Assembly: GCA_028290765.1 (NCBI GenBank)
Contig: JAQGJF010000372.1
Location: 1-9,496, forward strand
Length of the DNA stretch: 9,496 bases
Direction: 5' to 3'
From: Tardiphaga sp.
GTDB taxonomy: Bacteria; Pseudomonadota; Alphaproteobacteria; Rhizobiales; Xanthobacteraceae
The position numbers and the translations under genes were made by a program. Under the pieces are notes generated by a model that saw only the letters and a program-made list of their open reading frames with translations, made no database searches and had not been told where the DNA came from. Positions 7,121-9,496 of this stretch are shown one piece after another. How positions within the stretch are numbered: position 1 is the first letter of the stretch; the number at the start of each line of letters is the position of its first letter.

Positions 7121-7444
7121 ATGAGCAGTTTCGACAAACGTGAAGAAGGCTTTGAGCGGAAATACGCCCTCGACGAAGAGCAGAAATTCAAGGCCGAAGC
7201 CCGCCGCAACAAGCTCTTGGGATTGTGGGTCGCCGAAAAGCTCGGAATTACCGGCGACGAGGCCAACGCCTACGCCAAGGAAGTCGTCGCCGCCGATTTC
7301 GAGGAAGCCGGCGACGGCGATGTGCTGCGCAAGGTGATCAAGGATCTCGGCGCCAAAAACGTCGCCATCACCGAGCAGCAGATCCGCGTGAAGATGGACG
7401 AGTTGATGGCCCAGGCGGTGATGCAGGTGAAGGCGGGAACGTAG
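7121..7444 (+). CDS. ATPase inhibitor subunit zeta (formerly DUF1476)
   Basis: The 107-residue protein matches the zeta subunit family (PF07345), shown in Paracoccus to bind the alphaproteobacterial F1-ATPase and block ATP hydrolysis. Features seen are the N-terminal MSSFDKREEGFERKYALDEE, which corresponds to the inhibitory segment, the highly conserved helix KFKAEARRNKLLGLWVAEKLG (22-42), an acidic loop (ADFEEAGDGD, 58-67) and a final helix (ITEQQIRVKMDELMAQAVMQV). It is soluble, helical and has no signal peptide. I chose ATG 7121-7123 because GGAG (7109-7112) lies 8 bases upstream and the family starts here; the frame upstream to 7031 is not conserved-looking. It is divergent from purC and convergent with the cyanase gene. 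Confidence 0.9.
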   Translation: MSSFDKREEGFERKYALDEEQKFKAEARRNKLLGLWVAEKLGITGDEANAYAKEVVAADFEEAGDGDVLRKVIKDLGAKNVAITEQQIRVKMDELMAQAVMQVKAGT

Positions 7445-7464
7445 GCGAACACTGACTCGCGTCT

Positions 7465-7545
7465 GTCATTGCGAGGAGCTCTCGCGACGAAGCAATCCAG
7501 TCTTCCTTTGTGGCTCTGGATTGCTTCGCAAGAGCTCGCAATGAC
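7465..7545. repeat. Large palindromic repeat between convergent genes
   Basis: Outer arms GTCATTGCGAG (7465-7475) and CTCGCAATGAC (7535-7545) and inner arms CGAAGCAATCCAG (7488-7500) and CTGGATTGCTTCG (7516-7528) are exact reverse complements. A bulged middle and a 15-base loop complete an 81-base imperfect hairpin. I recognise this as a very widespread noncoding palindrome in Bradyrhizobium and other alphaproteobacteria. It fills most of the 112-base gap between the zeta subunit gene and the cyanase gene, so it could act on transcripts from both sides. Confidence 0.8.
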
Positions 7546-7556
7546 GGGGTCCTGCC

Positions 7557-8045
7557 CTACTCCTCCTTGAATCCATATTCCTGGATATTGCCGGTCGCGC
7601 CGTAATATTTGAACGGCAGGAACTTGCCCGACATTGTGATCTTGACGCGGTCGCCCTTCGGGTTGGCGACGCGCTCCATCGCCATGTCGAAATCGATCGC
7701 CGACATGATGCCGTCGCCGAATTCTTCCTCGATCAGCGCCTTCCAGGCCGGACCGTTGACCATCACCAGTTCATAGAGCCGGTAGATCAGCGGATCGGTC
7801 GGCGGCATCGGCGTGCCGTCGCCGCGCATCGGGATTTCGTTGAGCATCGCGGTTTCGGATTTAGACAGGCCGAACAGTTCGGCGGCGTTGGCGGCCTGCG
7901 GTTTTGTCAGTTTCATCTGGCCGAGAATGGCGCCGACGATCAGTACGTCGGAGAAGCCGCCGATCTTCTCGCAGATATGTTTCCAGCTCCACTCATTGTC
8001 GCGCTTGATGTCGAGCAGTTTTTCGGTGAGGTCGGATCGCCTCAT
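7557..8045 (-). CDS. cynS: Cyanate hydratase (cyanase)
   Basis: Cyanase converts cyanate and bicarbonate to carbamate and CO2; the carbamate then yields ammonia, giving nitrogen and detoxifying cyanate. The 162 residues cover the N-terminal helical domain (1-70) and the C-terminal catalytic domain. The catalytic trio is present as R89, E92 and S115 in PTDPLIYRLYELV and FGDGIMSAIDF, with the same 3- and 23-residue spacing as R96, E99 and S122 of the E. coli enzyme. The protein runs on after the usual KFLPFK ending with about 16 extra residues (YYGATGNIQEYGFKEE). The ATG at 8043-8045 has GGAG 7 bases upstream. It follows the ABC ATPase gene by 33 bases on the same strand, so they are probably one operon. 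No carbonic anhydrase gene is in the window. Confidence 0.96.
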   Translation of the reverse strand: MRRSDLTEKLLDIKRDNEWSWKHICEKIGGFSDVLIVGAILGQMKLTKPQAANAAELFGLSKSETAMLNEIPMRGDGTPMPPTDPLIYRLYELVMVNGPAWKALIEEEFGDGIMSAIDFDMAMERVANPKGDRVKITMSGKFLPFKYYGATGNIQEYGFKEE

Positions 8046-8078
8046 GTTGTCTCTCCCTAAGATGAAATTGATGGCCGA

Positions 8079-9002
8079 CTATCGCGCGCTGGCCTGCGGG
8101 GTGTCGGTTGAATCCTGACCGCCGACCACGGTGGGCGTGACCAGCGTGGGCTCTGATAATCCAATCCGCACCACCGGGACGTTGCGCGGATCGTGGCCGG
8201 TGACGGTGCTGGCAAAGGTCTTGCTGCGGCTCACCAGAAAATCGAGGATGTGATTGCGCAGCGCGTAGTAATGCGGATGCCGGTGCAGATCGATGCGGGC
8301 ACGGTCCTTCGGCAGCGGGTTTTCGACCACTTCGGCCAGGACGGCGCCGGGGCCGTTGGTCATCAGGAAAATCCGGTCCGCGAGATAGATCGCCTCGTCG
8401 ACGTCATGGGTGATCATGAACGCGGTCTGCCCGGTCTCCAGACAGATGCGGCGGACCTCGTCCTGCAGGGTGCCGCGCGTCAGCGCGTCGAGCGCGGAGA
8501 ACGGCTCGTCCATCAGCATGATCTTCGGGGTAATGCTGAGCGCGCGGGCGATGCCGACGCGCTGCTTCATGCCGCCGGAGAGTTCGGACGGCCGCTTGTG
8601 CTCGGCGCCGGTGAGTCCGACCAGATCGATGAAGGTCTGCGCGTGCGCCTTGACCCGCGCCTTGTCCCAACCGCGCCATTTCGATGTCACCGCATAGGCG
8701 ACGTTGCCGAGCACGGTGCGCCACGGCAGCAGCGCATGGCTCTGGAAGATCACCGCGCGGTCGAGGCTGGTGCCCTCGATGGCCTGGCCATCGACGATGA
8801 CGACGCCCTCGCTGGGCTGGTCGAGGCCAGCGAGAATGTTGAGCACGGTGGTCTTGCCGCAGCCGGAATGCCCGATCACGCAGCCGAATTCACCGCGCGG
8901 CATCGACATCCACAAATTCTCGAACACCGCGATCTCGCCGCCATCGGCGCCGGGATAACGCCGGGCGATGCCCTCGATGGAAATGAATCTGTCAGAGCTC
9001 AT
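8079..9002 (-). CDS. ABC transporter ATP-binding protein, nitrate/cyanate (NrtD/CynD-like) type
   Basis: This ATPase drives an importer with the permease encoded just upstream. The 307-residue product has Walker A GHSGCGKTT (44-52), Q-loop Q87 in FQSHALLPW, signature LSGGMKQR (141-148), Walker B IMLMDEP (161-167) and the H-loop histidine H199 in MITHDVDEA. The sequence fits the NrtD/SsuB/TauB group; cyanase downstream makes cyanate or nitrate/cyanate the best guess for substrate. The core normally ends near residue 260, so about 45 extra residues (TVTGHDPRNVPVVRIGL onward, rich in Thr, Val and Pro) form a tail of unknown use. Two ATGs compete: 9006-9008, overlapping the permease TGA as TGATG but only 2 bases from GGAG, and 9000-9002, with an ideal 8-base spacing. 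I chose the second; the first would give 309 residues. Confidence 0.9.
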   Translation of the reverse strand: MSSDRFISIEGIARRYPGADGGEIAVFENLWMSMPRGEFGCVIGHSGCGKTTVLNILAGLDQPSEGVVIVDGQAIEGTSLDRAVIFQSHALLPWRTVLGNVAYAVTSKWRGWDKARVKAHAQTFIDLVGLTGAEHKRPSELSGGMKQRVGIARALSITPKIMLMDEPFSALDALTRGTLQDEVRRICLETGQTAFMITHDVDEAIYLADRIFLMTNGPGAVLAEVVENPLPKDRARIDLHRHPHYYALRNHILDFLVSRSKTFASTVTGHDPRNVPVVRIGLSEPTLVTPTVVGGQDSTDTPQASAR

Positions 9003-9007
9003 CGCCA

Positions 9008-9496
9008 TCACTCCGGGAACGTGACCATGCGGGTGAAGCGCGCGAGGATCTGGTCGAGCAGCATGCCGACCAGGCCGATCACCAGGATCGCGATGATGAC
9101 GTTGGTGATCGAGAGATTGTTCCACTCGTTCCAGACGAAGTAGCCGATGCCGGTGCCGCCGACCAGCATCTCGGCCGCGACGATCACCAGCCAGGCGATG
9201 CCGATCGATATCCGCATGCCGGTGAGGATGGTCGGCGCCGCGGCCGGCAGGATCACGGTGAAGGCGCGCCGCACCGATCCGACTTCCAGCGTGCGCGCGA
9301 CGTTGATCCATTCCTTGCGCACCGCGGCGACGCCGAAGGCGGTGTTGAGAAGCATCGGCCACACCGAGCAGATGAAGATCACGAAGATCGCCGACAGCGC
9401 GGAATCCTTGATGGTGTAGAGCGCGAGCGGCATCCAGGCCAGCGGCGAGATCGGCTTGAGGATCTGGATGAACGGATCGAGCGCGCGGCTGATCAA
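9008..9496 (-). CDS. ABC transporter permease, nitrate/cyanate/taurine type (5' end missing)
   Basis: The C-terminal 162 residues of a binding-protein-dependent inner-membrane permease. The frame is open to the window edge, where the first codon is TTG and probably internal. Visible are several hydrophobic helices (such as SAIFVIFICSVWPMLLN and NVIIAILVIGLVGMLL) and the cytoplasmic coupling motif, here RTLEVGSVRRAFTVILPAAAPTI, which corresponds to the EAA loop that docks onto the ATPase. The closest family by eye is NrtB/SsuC/TauC. The stop TGA (9008-9010) lies 5 bases before the preferred ATPase start, so the two are translated together. The rest of this gene and the expected periplasmic binding protein would be beyond the right edge. 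Confidence 0.88.
   Translation of the reverse strand: MISRALDPFIQILKPISPLAWMPLALYTIKDSALSAIFVIFICSVWPMLLNTAFGVAAVRKEWINVARTLEVGSVRRAFTVILPAAAPTILTGMRISIGIAWLVIVAAEMLVGGTGIGYFVWNEWNNLSITNVIIAILVIGLVGMLLDQILARFTRMVTFPE
9011..9014 (-). promoter_or_regulatory. Ribosome binding site choosing the ATPase start
   Basis: On the minus strand GGAG at the end of the permease gene is 2 bases from the first ATG (9008) and 8 bases from the second (9002). Normal spacing favours the second ATG. Confidence 0.6.

Noticed and set aside
7465..7545. CRISPR-like repeat or tRNA-like fold
   Set aside because: There is only one palindromic unit with no spacer series, and no anticodon arm or CCA-like end; it is a dispersed palindrome.
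8193..9143. 316-codon plus-strand frame opposite the ABC genes
   Set aside because: It is a shadow of the ATPase and permease, rich in His, Gly and Asp, with no recognisable motif.

Overview
The window looks like chromosomal DNA of a high-GC alphaproteobacterium, most likely a member of the Bradyrhizobium/Rhodopseudomonas/Tardiphaga group (Nitrobacteraceae). Three things point there: protein sequences such as the separate small PurS, PurQ and PurL, the F1-ATPase inhibitor zeta subunit beside purC, and a NrtD-like ABC ATPase next to cyanase; strong GC bias at third codon positions; and intergenic palindromic repeats of kinds I recognise as abundant in these genomes. The genus is inference; no rRNA or tRNA is present.

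Layout. 1-1008 (+): 3' part of a membrane acyltransferase-3 protein. 1019-3226 (-): purL. 3227-3497: divergent intergenic region with a composite palindromic repeat in the presumed purL leader. 3498-3986 (+): hotdog-fold PaaI-like thioesterase. 3987-4085: two more palindromic repeats, the second running into the stop codon of the next gene. 4083-5063 (-): a Bug/TctC-type periplasmic binding protein whose GTG start overlaps the purQ stop. 5060-5761, 5775-6017 and 6026-6793 (-): purQ, purS and purC. 6794-7120: divergent control region. 7121-7444 (+): ATPase inhibitor zeta subunit (formerly DUF1476). 7465-7545: large palindromic repeat between convergent genes. 7557-8045 (-): cyanase. 8079-9002 (-): ABC ATPase. 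9008-9496 (-): C-terminal part of the partner permease, cut by the window edge.

How the genes work together. purC, purS and purQ form one tight transcription unit, with gaps of 8 and 13 bases and then a 4-base overlap into the Bug gene. PurS, PurQ and PurL together make the multi-subunit FGAM synthase (step 4 of purine synthesis) and PurC makes SAICAR, but purL is separated from its partners by the Bug gene and an opposite-strand thioesterase, so it probably has its own promoter. The right end is a transporter-plus-cyanase operon (permease, ATPase, cyanase), best explained as cyanate, or nitrate/cyanate, uptake followed by conversion to ammonia and CO2. The substrate-binding protein would lie beyond the right edge.

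Most of the window is ordinary housekeeping. The parts worth a second look are the palindromic repeats, two of which share a core of 14 of 15 bases inside arms that differ in sequence but still pair; the binding protein coupled to purQ with its stop codon inside a repeat; and a few protein oddities (a Pro-to-Leu change in PurQ, C-terminal tails on the cyanase and the ABC ATPase). I found no convincing new multi-gene system.
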